From an uncultured Ruminococcus sp. (GTDB taxonomy: Bacteria > Bacillota > Clostridia > Oscillospirales > Acutalibacteraceae): a stretch of DNA of 46,564 bases. The stretch covers positions 1 to 46,564 of the forward strand of contig CACWKD010000024.1 in NCBI GenBank assembly GCA_902761345.1. The letters are read 5' to 3'. A model generated the notes under the pieces. The model had not been told where the DNA came from, did no database searches, and worked only from the letters and a program-made list of their open reading frames with translations. A program made the translations under genes and the position numbers. Below are positions 32,713 to 41,387 of the stretch, piece after piece; the first letter of the stretch is position 1; the number at the start of each line of letters is the position of its first letter.

Positions 32713-32741
32713 TTGCAATTTCTGTCAAGTGGTGATAAAAT
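32713..32741 (+). promoter_or_regulatory. promoter for recJ
   Basis: TTGCAA (32713-32718) and TAAAAT (32736-32741) with a 17-base spacer. The leader of about 95 bases shows no evident structure. Confidence 0.5.
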
Positions 32742-32841
32742 AATATAATTATAAAGATTTACTATCATACTATAACATAAACAGTTTCCAACAACGCATA
32801 TTCTCTTACAGTGATCGGTAAAAGCAGAAAGGACGAATTCA

Positions 32842-34878
32842 ATGAAAATATGGAACGCTTTATCTCCAAATCGTGAAAAGGTAATCAAGCTTTCAAAAAA
32901 GTATAACCTTAGTTCTATGTCCGCTATGCTTTTAGAGGAGAAAAAATTTCCCGATGATGAAAGTATAGAACAGTTTCTTTCCGATACACCATTTTTTGAA
33001 GATCCTTTTCTGATCAAGGATATGGATAAAGCGGTGGAAACGGTTAGAAATTCCATAAAAAACGGTGAAAAAATCTGCGTCTACGGTGACTATGACGCAG
33101 ATGGCGTGACTTCGACTACATTGATGTACTCTTTCTTGAAAAGCAGGGGTGCAGATGTTATGTACTATATACCCGCACGAGAAACAGAAGGGTATGGACT
33201 TAATAATAATGCAGTTGATTATTTGTATTCACAAGGTGTAAAGCTTATTGTTACGGTAGATAACGGTATTTCGGCATTCGATCAGGTAGAACGCGCGAAC
33301 TTTTATGAAATGAAAGTTGTTGTTACAGACCACCACGCGCCGCCGAAAATATTACCGAATGCAAATGCGGTTGTAGATCCTCACAGAAAAGATGATACAA
33401 GTTCGTTCAAGCATTTTTCGGGTGTGGGTATTGCGTTTAAATTTGCGATAGCGTATGACGGGGAAGAGGCTGATATTACAAATTTGCTGGATCTTTATTC
33501 GGATATAGCCGCTATCGGTACGGTAGGAGATATAGTGAGCCTTACGGGGGAAAACAGAGTCCTTGTAAAAGAAGGACTTAAACGCATAAACGCAAAAACT
33601 CGTCTTGGCATTACATCGCTTATAGCTGCTTCGGGTTTGACTAAGGACGAAATAAAGTCGGGAGATATTTCTTTTACGATTTGCCCGAGAATAAATGCAG
33701 GCGGCAGAATGGGTTTGTCACATAAGTCGGTGCGTTTGCTTATTACTGAAGACGAGGCAGAGGCAGAAGAAATTGCGAGGGAACTGCATGAGGATAATAT
33801 GCAGCGTCAGAGAATAGAAAAGGAAATTCTTGAAGAGGTTGAAAATACCCTGCTTCACGATGATAACGTAAGGTATCGCAAAATTCTTGTTATAGCGGGT
33901 AAGGGGTGGCATCAGGGTGTTATCGGTATAGTTGCCGCAAGAATTAAGGACAGATACGGCAAACCCGTTATTATAATTACATACGATGACGAAAAAGCTA
34001 AAGGTTCGGGCAGAAGCGTAGAGGGATTTCCGATGTGTGACGGGGTAGAGTACTGCAAGTCGCTGCTTACAATTTTCGGAGGACACCCAATGGCTGCAGG
34101 AATGTCGCTGCATACCGAGAATATAGACGCATTCCGTGATATGATAAATGAGTATGCAGATAAGCTTGACAATACATTTTACCCGAGTATAGAGCTTGCC
34201 TGTAAGCTTATTCCGTCAAAGGTTACGCTTCGTATGGTTGAAAGCTTATCTCAGCTTGAGCCGTTTGGAACAGGCAACCCTACTCCTGTATTCGGAATGT
34301 ACGACGTTACTATAATTAGGGTAACGCCTTTATCAGACGGTAAGCATACTAAGCTTACACTGGAAAGTAATCAAAAGTACTTTGACGCTTTATATTTTAA
34401 TATGCCAACAGAAAAATTATCATATATAGTCGGTGATAAGGTAAATATAGCGGTAACAGCAGGAATTAACGAATATAACTCTTCAAAGAGTATTTCTTAT
34501 ATAATCAAAGATATTTGCTTTAGTCAGTCTGATAATGAGGCACATCTGAAAAGCAGTACATTTTTTGACGAGCTTATGTGCGGAAAGAAACCTGATGACG
34601 CAATGAGAAAAAATCTGATGCCGACAAGAGATGAATGTGCCGTTGTTTACAGATATATAAAGAAAAATAACGGTTTCAAATACTCTGCCGAAGCATTGCA
34701 TAACAGAATTTCCTATCCGTCAATAAGCTATGGTAAATTGTGTGTAATAATCACTGCATTTAAAGAGCTAAGACTTATTGAAGCAAGCGATAATTTTTCT
34801 GCATTGGAAATAAGTCTTGTGAACAGACCGCCGAAAGTGGATATTCTTTCGGCTCCGATCATCAGAAAGCTTGTATAA
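32842..34878 (+). CDS. recJ: RecJ single-stranded-DNA 5'-3' exonuclease
   Basis: A 678-aa DHH-family exonuclease for recombination and mismatch/base-excision repair. Motifs: DYDADGVTS (motif I), DNGISA, VTDHHAPP (the DHH motif), the INAGGRMG region, and the DHHA1 motif FGGHPMAAG, followed by an OB-type segment and a C-terminal helical part. Size is normal. It leads the recJ-relA-dtd-MBL-hemZ-nucleoside kinase run. Confidence 0.95.
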   Translation: MKIWNALSPNREKVIKLSKKYNLSSMSAMLLEEKKFPDDESIEQFLSDTPFFEDPFLIKDMDKAVETVRNSIKNGEKICVYGDYDADGVTSTTLMYSFLKSRGADVMYYIPARETEGYGLNNNAVDYLYSQGVKLIVTVDNGISAFDQVERANFYEMKVVVTDHHAPPKILPNANAVVDPHRKDDTSSFKHFSGVGIAFKFAIAYDGEEADITNLLDLYSDIAAIGTVGDIVSLTGENRVLVKEGLKRINAKTRLGITSLIAASGLTKDEIKSGDISFTICPRINAGGRMGLSHKSVRLLITEDEAEAEEIARELHEDNMQRQRIEKEILEEVENTLLHDDNVRYRKILVIAGKGWHQGVIGIVAARIKDRYGKPVIIITYDDEKAKGSGRSVEGFPMCDGVEYCKSLLTIFGGHPMAAGMSLHTENIDAFRDMINEYADKLDNTFYPSIELACKLIPSKVTLRMVESLSQLEPFGTGNPTPVFGMYDVTIIRVTPLSDGKHTKLTLESNQKYFDALYFNMPTEKLSYIVGDKVNIAVTAGINEYNSSKSISYIIKDICFSQSDNEAHLKSSTFFDELMCGKKPDDAMRKNLMPTRDECAVVYRYIKKNNGFKYSAEALHNRISYPSISYGKLCVIITAFKELRLIEASDNFSALEISLVNRPPKVDILSAPIIRKLV

Positions 34879-34924
34879 GCAGTGATTAAGATATATAAAG
34901 GTTTTGAAGAAAGGTGTGTTTTGT

Positions 34925-37132
34925 ATGGCTGCATTCAGGAAGTATTATCAGGATTATGAAGAGTTGTGCGAACTTCTCGACAAAAGTCCGAATGACTATG
35001 ATCGTGAAAAAATCGAGCGTGCATATAGGCTTGCCGAAAAGATGCACGGTGATCAGAGGAGAGTTTCCGGTGTTCCTTATATACTGCACCCTACGTCGGT
35101 TGCGTGTATAATTGTAGATTTGGGAATGGACACCGATTCGGTAGTTGCCGCACTCCTGCACGATGTTGTGGAGGATACACCGGTAACACTCGAAGAAGTT
35201 GAGCAGATGTTTGGCAAGGACGTTGCAAATCTTGTCAACGGTGTTACCAAAATAAGCAAGATCGCATACACATCAAGAGAGGAACGTCAGGCTGAAAATG
35301 TCAGAAAGATGCTTATAGCGATGTCAGACGATATTCGTGTTATAATTATCAAACTCGCAGACCGTTTGCACAATATGCGTACTATTGATTGTATGCGAGA
35401 ACAGAAAAGACGTGATATTGCCCTTGAAACAATGGAGGTTTTTGCACCTATTGCCCATAGACTTGGTATTAAAGCAATCAAGGACGAAATGGAGGATCTT
35501 TCATTGCAGTATCTTGACCCGATCGGATACAGCGAGATAGAAAATCATCTGAAAAACCTTGACGGAAAAGCTTTTATAGATAAGATAATGGACAGAATAT
35601 CCAAAAAGGTTTCCGAGTATATAAGCGACGCAGTTGTCAGCGGAAGAGTTAAGAGTATTAACGGTATTTACAAGAAGCTCATTATTCAGGGAAAGAACCT
35701 TGAGGAGATATATGATATCTACGCTGTAAGGGTAATTGTTGATACTGTTACAGACTGTTATACTGTACTCGGAATAATACATGAGATGTATCCCCCTCTT
35801 CCTAACAGGTTTAAGGACTATATTTCTACACCAAAGCCTAATCTTTATCGTTCTCTGCATACTACTGTAATCAGTGAAGACGGAGTACGTTTTGAGGTGC
35901 AGATCCGTACAAAGGAAATGCACCAGACCGCCGAATATGGTATTGCCGCACACTGGAAGTATAAGCTTGGTATGAACGGCAAGGACTCAATGGACGAACA
36001 GCTTGCGTGGATCAGACAAATGCTTGAAAATCAGGCTGATAATCACGATCCTGCAAGGCTGATAAAGGACATAAAGACCGATCTTTCGTCAGATGAGGTA
36101 TTTGTCTATACTCCTAAAGGAAAGCTTATCAATCTTCCTCTCGGGTCAACGGTTATAGATGTTGCATATGCTATTCATAGTCAGGTGGGAAATACAATGG
36201 TAGGTGCAAAGGCGAACTACCGAATAGTTCCTATTGACTATGTTGTAAAAACAGGCGATATAATCGAGATCATAAAGGGTAAAGAGGGTACGGTAGGCCC
36301 CAGCCGTGACTGGCTGAAAATAGTCAAAACTAGCAGTGCCCGCAACAAGATCAGACAGTGGTTCAAGCGTGAGAAACGTGAAGAAAATATTACGCTTGGA
36401 AAAGCAGAGTTTGAGCGTGAATGTAAGAAGAACGATTTTGAGCTTACAGAAAAAGAGCTTGAAGAGATGATGGAGCCGATACTCCGAAAGAAAAATATTC
36501 CTTCTATGGAGCATTTTTACGCTTCTATAAGTTACGGCGGAACAGTTCTTTGGAAGCTTATGCCGAGAATAAAGGAAGAATACGCAAAGGTAGTTGAGGA
36601 ACGCAAGAAAGCGCTCGGAATAGAAGACGAGTATATTGTTCCTATTGTTGAACATAAAGTACAGCCCAAGAAGTCAAAGAGCGGAGTTATCATTGACGGA
36701 ATGGACGATGTTGATATTAAGTTTGCAAAGTGTTGTACACCGCTTCCCGGAGATGATATTATTGCATTTATTACAAAGGGACACGGTATTTCGGTTCATA
36801 AGTGTGATTGTAGGAATGTACCTGAGAACATAGCTGAATGTGAGACCCCCGACAGATGGATCAAGGCAAGATGGTCAGAGGCAATAGACAGCTCATTCGT
36901 TACGGTAATAGAGATACATTCGTATGACAGAACAGGTCTTGTGGCGGATCTTGCCGGACAGCTTGGCAATATGAAGATAAATATTCATAATATGAGTTCC
37001 AAGATAGCTTCAGGAAATATAGCAGTAGTTACATTTAATATTACGGTCAGAGATAAATCCCACCTCAGAGATATTATATCAAGACTTATGGCAGTAAGAG
37101 GCGTTATTTCTGTTGAGCGTACAAAGGGGTGA
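34925..37132 (+). CDS. relA: bifunctional (p)ppGpp synthetase/hydrolase
   Basis: A 735-aa Rel enzyme controlling the stringent response. The hydrolase HD domain (LLHDVVEDT) is intact; the synthetase carries RFKDY and KPNLYRSLHTT, the RxKD form typical of bifunctional Rel. TGS follows (VFVYTPKGKLINLP), then the CC/zinc-finger region (FAKCCTPLPGDDI with a later CDC) and a C-terminal ACT domain. The ATG at 34925 has AAAGGTG upstream; the in-frame TTG at 34904 lacks a site. The stop overlaps the region where dtd begins. Confidence 0.95.
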   Translation: MAAFRKYYQDYEELCELLDKSPNDYDREKIERAYRLAEKMHGDQRRVSGVPYILHPTSVACIIVDLGMDTDSVVAALLHDVVEDTPVTLEEVEQMFGKDVANLVNGVTKISKIAYTSREERQAENVRKMLIAMSDDIRVIIIKLADRLHNMRTIDCMREQKRRDIALETMEVFAPIAHRLGIKAIKDEMEDLSLQYLDPIGYSEIENHLKNLDGKAFIDKIMDRISKKVSEYISDAVVSGRVKSINGIYKKLIIQGKNLEEIYDIYAVRVIVDTVTDCYTVLGIIHEMYPPLPNRFKDYISTPKPNLYRSLHTTVISEDGVRFEVQIRTKEMHQTAEYGIAAHWKYKLGMNGKDSMDEQLAWIRQMLENQADNHDPARLIKDIKTDLSSDEVFVYTPKGKLINLPLGSTVIDVAYAIHSQVGNTMVGAKANYRIVPIDYVVKTGDIIEIIKGKEGTVGPSRDWLKIVKTSSARNKIRQWFKREKREENITLGKAEFERECKKNDFELTEKELEEMMEPILRKKNIPSMEHFYASISYGGTVLWKLMPRIKEEYAKVVEERKKALGIEDEYIVPIVEHKVQPKKSKSGVIIDGMDDVDIKFAKCCTPLPGDDIIAFITKGHGISVHKCDCRNVPENIAECETPDRWIKARWSEAIDSSFVTVIEIHSYDRTGLVADLAGQLGNMKINIHNMSSKIASGNIAVVTFNITVRDKSHLRDIISRLMAVRGVISVERTKG

Positions 37133-37140
37133 AGTTTCGG

Positions 37141-37593
37141 GTGAGAGCTGTAATACAAAGGGTTTCATCTGCAAGTGTAAAAGTTGACGGTGAAATAAAA
37201 GGAGCTGTTCAAAACGGCTTTCTTGTATTGTTGGGGGTACACGAAAACGATACGGAAAAGGACGCCGAAAAGCTTGCAGCTAAAATTTCTTCACTGAGGG
37301 TTTTTACCGATGATAACGATAAGATGAACCTTTCACTTTCCGATATTAACGGGAGTGTGCTTGTAATATCAAATTTCACATTGTACGGTGATTGCAGCCA
37401 CGGCAGGCGGCCGAGTTTTTTCTCGGCTGCTCGCCCTGAAAAAGCAGAACCGCTGTATGAATATTTTTGTGACAGAATGCTTAAATCAGGTGTGTCTGAT
37501 GTACAAAAAGGTGTATTCGGTGCAGATATGAAAGTTGAATTATTAAACGACGGACCCGTTACGCTGGTTATTGACAGCGATACGCTTGCTTAA
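37141..37593 (+). CDS. dtd: D-aminoacyl-tRNA deacylase
   Basis: Frees D-amino acids from mischarged tRNA (150 aa). The family start MRAVIQRVSSASV fixes the GTG at 37141, with AAAGGGGT 10 bases upstream; an in-frame GTG at 37129 is a possible alternative. The Gly-Pro motif NDGPVTL is intact. The SQxxT motif reads S77-N78-F79-T80, so the usual Gln78 is Asn. The rest (YGDCSHGRRPSF) matches the family. Clusters with relA as in many Firmicutes. Confidence 0.92.
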   Translation: MRAVIQRVSSASVKVDGEIKGAVQNGFLVLLGVHENDTEKDAEKLAAKISSLRVFTDDNDKMNLSLSDINGSVLVISNFTLYGDCSHGRRPSFFSAARPEKAEPLYEYFCDRMLKSGVSDVQKGVFGADMKVELLNDGPVTLVIDSDTLA

Positions 37594-37610
37594 ATGTGGA
37601 GGTGCTGAGA

Positions 37611-38267
37611 TTGCTTAATATAAAAACATTAGTGCTCGGTGAGATTGCCGCTAATTGCTACATTATTACTGATACGGCAACAGGCGAAAGTGCAGTTATA
37701 GATCCGGGCAGCTTTACAAGCAGATTAAATAGTTTACTGGAAGATGTGGGCTATGATAAAATAAAATATGTATTGTTAACTCACGCTCATTTTGACCATA
37801 TGGAGGGTGTGAATGAAATAATCAAACGTACAGACAAAAAAGCAAAGGTTGCCGTTGGCAGAGAGGATATTCCTCTGTTGAGTGATTCTATGAAAAACCT
37901 TGCGTTTATGTTTTCTATGAGAACTATTGACCTGGTAAAGTGCGATATTCCTTTGGACGATAACGACATAATCAAGCTTGGTGACAGTGAGATCACAGTA
38001 ATTACTACTCCCGGTCATACAAAGGGTTCTGTGTGTTTTTTGTGCGGTGATTGTCTGTTTACAGGAGATACTCTTTTTGCAGGATCGGCAGGAAGAACAG
38101 ATTTTCCCGGAGGAAGCTTTGAACAGCTAAAGAAATCGTTGTCTAAGTTAGCTGCATTAAAAGGTGATTATAAGGTTTATCCCGGGCACGACAGAACTAC
38201 TACGTTACAGCGTGAAAGAGAGAGTAATTATTATATAACCGGAGAAGATTATGACAGTATATATTAA
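37611..38267 (+). CDS. MBL-fold metal-dependent hydrolase (glyoxalase II-like)
   Basis: A 218-aa metallo-beta-lactamase-fold protein: THAHFDHMEG, GHTKGS, FTGDTLFAGSAGRTD and YPGHDRTT give the full two-metal site. This is the YqgX/GloB-like group, probably a thioester hydrolase. The TTG at 37611 has GGAGGTG at 37598-37604; the in-frame GTG at 37596 would overlap that site. The end overlaps hemZ by 17 bases. Confidence 0.88.
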   Translation: MLNIKTLVLGEIAANCYIITDTATGESAVIDPGSFTSRLNSLLEDVGYDKIKYVLLTHAHFDHMEGVNEIIKRTDKKAKVAVGREDIPLLSDSMKNLAFMFSMRTIDLVKCDIPLDDNDIIKLGDSEITVITTPGHTKGSVCFLCGDCLFTGDTLFAGSAGRTDFPGGSFEQLKKSLSKLAALKGDYKVYPGHDRTTTLQRERESNYYITGEDYDSIY

Positions 38268-39717
38268 AAACCATAAGTTCCATTATGAGATTGAAAACTT
38301 AGTAAGACTATTTTTTCCAAACGAAAAAATAGAAATTGTGTTTGATGTGCCAAGTGAACTGTCTAACCCTTACATATATACAGAGTATAATGACAATAAT
38401 GAAGAATACACGATAAATATCGATATATTAATAGATAAATTTGCTGATAAAATTACAGAAAGCTTTAGCAAAGCGTTATACCCGGACGCTGAACTTCAAA
38501 TGGCTGTTATGCTTTATGATATGCTTGTTCGTTTTACGGGCATTAAACAGCCGTGGGGATTGTTGACAGGTGTTAGACCTGTTAAGCTTTTCAGAAGACT
38601 TACAGAAGAATGTGACTTTGATTATGCTGTCAGTAAATTTAGAAACGAATTTAGAGTAAGTTCAGAGAAGATCGCCTTGACAATTGAAACCGAGAAAAAC
38701 GAGCGTAAAATACTTGATCTGTCCACAGAGAAATCGTTCAGCTTATATATTTCTATACCGTTTTGTCCGAGTAGATGCAGTTATTGTTCTTTTGTGTCAG
38801 CTTCCGTAGAAAGAACGGCTCATCTAATAGAACCGTATGTTGATCTATTGTGCAGAGAACTTGAGGAAACTGCCGCTTATGCAAAGAACAAAGGGTTAAA
38901 TCTTGAATCGGTATATATGGGCGGGGGGACACCCACTACTTTGTCTGCAAGTCAGATGAAGAAAGTTCTGTGTACTGTAAGAGATAACTTTGATTTGTCA
39001 AAATGCCGTGAGTTTACAGTTGAAGCGGGACGCCCCGATACGATTACAGCTGAAAAGCTTCAAGCGATTGCAGAATGCGGCGTAGACAGAATAAGCATTA
39101 ACCCTCAGACACTCAACAATGAAGTATTGAAAAATATAGGCAGACGTCATACTGCGCAGGAGGCAATAGATACATTTGAACTTGCAAGGTCTTATGGTTT
39201 TAATCATATAAACACGGATCTTATAGTGGGTTTGCCGGGTGATACTTTAGAGAGTTTTAAGTCTACGCTTGATATGATAACACAGCTTGACCCTGAAAGT
39301 ATTACTGTACACACTCTGTCAATGAAACGTGCGTCAACGCTTACAATGGACGGAAAAAACCTTGATAAAACTGAAGCGGAGATCGCTTGTGAAATGCTCG
39401 ATTATGCCGCGAAAAAGCTCCATTCCTGCGGTTATGCACCGTACTATTTGTACAGACAGAGCAGAATGGTAGGCAATCTTGAAAATACAGGCTGGTCAAA
39501 GAAAGGTAAAGAGGGCATTTATAATGTCTTTATTATGGACGAAACTCATACGATACTTGCCTGTGGCGCAGGTGCAGTAAGCAAACTTAAAAATAATAAA
39601 AAGGATTGTTTGGAGCGAATATTTAACTTCAAATATCCATACGAATATATAAACAGATTTAACGAAATATGCGAACGGAAAAAGAGGATAGGTACATTCT
39701 ATGATGAATATAACTAA
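38251..39717 (+). CDS. hemZ: HemZ-like radical SAM coproporphyrinogen III oxidase family protein
   Basis: A 488-aa radical SAM enzyme. The N-terminal 165 residues are the HemZ-specific extension (GVRPVKLFRRL), followed by the SAM-cluster motif CPSRCSYC, MGGGTPTTL and the HemN-type core with GLPGDT. HemZ is linked to anaerobic heme formation in Bacillus, though HemN/HemW-like proteins can have other roles. It overlaps the MBL gene by 17 bases and the nucleoside kinase by 17 bases. A heme source would suit the cytochrome b gene at 19523. Confidence 0.88.
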   Translation: MTVYIKNHKFHYEIENLVRLFFPNEKIEIVFDVPSELSNPYIYTEYNDNNEEYTINIDILIDKFADKITESFSKALYPDAELQMAVMLYDMLVRFTGIKQPWGLLTGVRPVKLFRRLTEECDFDYAVSKFRNEFRVSSEKIALTIETEKNERKILDLSTEKSFSLYISIPFCPSRCSYCSFVSASVERTAHLIEPYVDLLCRELEETAAYAKNKGLNLESVYMGGGTPTTLSASQMKKVLCTVRDNFDLSKCREFTVEAGRPDTITAEKLQAIAECGVDRISINPQTLNNEVLKNIGRRHTAQEAIDTFELARSYGFNHINTDLIVGLPGDTLESFKSTLDMITQLDPESITVHTLSMKRASTLTMDGKNLDKTEAEIACEMLDYAAKKLHSCGYAPYYLYRQSRMVGNLENTGWSKKGKEGIYNVFIMDETHTILACGAGAVSKLKNNKKDCLERIFNFKYPYEYINRFNEICERKKRIGTFYDEYN

Positions 39718-40672
39718 TTCTTACAGACGCTATGCCCTTACTTTAAATGAAATAAACAACTATGCAAAGCACGATCCAAAAGGATTTGTGGAAACGTCGG
39801 AAAGTGCATACAGAAGCGATATTAAAGAAATTGCAAGAAGTATTACAGAGGATAAGGATAAGTGCCGAGTAATACTGCTTGCTGGACCGTCGGCTTCGGG
39901 AAAAACAACTACTGCCAAAATGCTCAATGAGGAGTTTGAGAAAATAGGCTGCGGTTCTGAAATAATATCTATGGATAATTTTTATCTCGGAGAAAAATGC
40001 GTGCCTAAAACAGTGGACGGCAAGCCTGATTTTGAAACTGTCAATGCGTTGAATATACCAAAGATAGAACAGTGTATTTCTAATCTTTTGGAATACGGTT
40101 GGGCAGACATAGCGCAGTTTGATTTTGCGTCAAGCACACCTCTTGAAGAAACTATCAGAATTAATCTGCATAATGAGTCGATCGCTATTATAGAGGGAAT
40201 ACACGCTCTTAACCCAATATTTACAGAGCATATACGTTCAAGAGCAGGATTAAAGAAAATTTACATAAGCGTAAAGCAGGGAATTAGAAAAAAACCTGTT
40301 TCGGGCTATATGCTTACTGCGGCAGAACTCAGATTAATGAGGCGAATTGTTCGTGACTGCAAGTTTCGAGGAAGTAACGCAGACCATACTATGGGAATGT
40401 GGGAAAATGTGCTTTTGGGTGAAAAGAAGTATATTACACCCTATAAGTATACGGGAGATATAACGATAAACTCACTGCATATCTATGAACCGTGCGTTAT
40501 AGCGTCAAAAACTATACCATATATGAGTAAGGTTGAAAAATCAAGTCCCGAATATGAATATGCTCGCTATCTTATAGAAAGGGCAGAGCAGTTTTGCTGT
40601 ATAGACGAGAGTTTGATTCCCGATAATTCCCTGCTCAGAGAATTTTTGGGCAACAGCAAATATAAGTATTGA
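39701..40672 (+). CDS. uridine kinase-like nucleoside kinase
   Basis: A 323-aa P-loop kinase of the PRK/Udk superfamily: Walker A GPSASGKTT (about 63-71), SMDNFYLGE and the IIEGIHALN strand. Many clostridial relatives are about 550 aa with an N-terminal TGS-like region; here only about 60 residues precede the P-loop. It overlaps hemZ by 17 bases and closes this operon. The exact nucleoside is unknown. Confidence 0.82.
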   Translation: MMNITNSYRRYALTLNEINNYAKHDPKGFVETSESAYRSDIKEIARSITEDKDKCRVILLAGPSASGKTTTAKMLNEEFEKIGCGSEIISMDNFYLGEKCVPKTVDGKPDFETVNALNIPKIEQCISNLLEYGWADIAQFDFASSTPLEETIRINLHNESIAIIEGIHALNPIFTEHIRSRAGLKKIYISVKQGIRKKPVSGYMLTAAELRLMRRIVRDCKFRGSNADHTMGMWENVLLGEKKYITPYKYTGDITINSLHIYEPCVIASKTIPYMSKVEKSSPEYEYARYLIERAEQFCCIDESLIPDNSLLREFLGNSKYKY

Positions 40673-40771
40673 TATTTATGACGGTTTTGAATAACAGGTA
40701 ATTGCTAAAATTATGCAAACTGATGATTTACAAAAATTAAAAAAATTATACTATATTTTATTCTTGGAAAG

Positions 40772-40780
40772 TGATATAAT
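40772..40780 (+). promoter_or_regulatory. extended -10 promoter for the zinc-ribbon gene
   Basis: TGaTATAAT (40772-40780), no clear -35. Start near 40787 gives a leader of about 45 bases. Confidence 0.5.
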
Positions 40781-40832
40781 ACTATCGTATTTTTGAGAAA
40801 TACAAAATTAGTAGAATAGGAAGGAATTAAAA

Positions 40833-41297
40833 ATGAGTTTATTTGACGACGTAATTGTAAATGTTGCGGCTGCTTTTGACGAGGTAAACAAGAAAACAAC
40901 GGAAATAGTAGACAGATCAAAAATAAGAATATCTTCGGCAGAACTTAGAAATAAGATCTCAGCTCAGTTTGAAACACTTGGAAGATATGTATATGATACA
41001 ACATCGGCAGGTACAACAGATCAGACAGTAGTAGAGCAGTATGTAACAGAGATAACAACTCTTATCAATGAGTTAAAGAGTTTGCAGGAGTCACTGATAA
41101 CTTCAAGCGGCAAGATCATATGTCCTAACTGTAACTGCACAAATTCTTCTGATAGTCTTTTCTGCAAGAGATGCGGAAACACACTGGACTTTGCTAATAC
41201 TTACACTGCAAAGTATCCTGTTACACAGCCTGATGAGGCAAAGGCTGCCGAGGAAACAACGCAAACAGCCTCCGAATCAGAGGACGAAAACGCATAA
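40833..41297 (+). CDS. small protein with coiled coil and zinc ribbon
   Basis: A 154-aa cytoplasmic protein I cannot name. Residues about 10-85 are helical with heptad-like spacing; a four-Cys zinc ribbon follows (CPNC.. and CKRCGN, about 91-112), then an acidic, Thr/Glu-rich tail. The architecture is common in Clostridia as an unnamed zinc-ribbon protein. It is a single-gene unit with its own promoter and terminator. Confidence 0.72.
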   Translation: MSLFDDVIVNVAAAFDEVNKKTTEIVDRSKIRISSAELRNKISAQFETLGRYVYDTTSAGTTDQTVVEQYVTEITTLINELKSLQESLITSSGKIICPNCNCTNSSDSLFCKRCGNTLDFANTYTAKYPVTQPDEAKAAEETTQTASESEDENA

Positions 41298-41315
41298 ATT
41301 TTTGGGTAAAACAGG

Positions 41316-41351
41316 TAATACGCCGGCATATTCTGCGGCGTATTACTTTTT
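41316..41351 (+). terminator. intrinsic terminator
   Basis: A perfect 10-bp stem (TAATACGCCG at 41316-41325 with 41336-41345) is followed by CTTTTT. Confidence 0.88.
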
Positions 41352-41387
41352 GAGTAATGTAACATAAAGTTGAAAAGAGGAGAGCCT

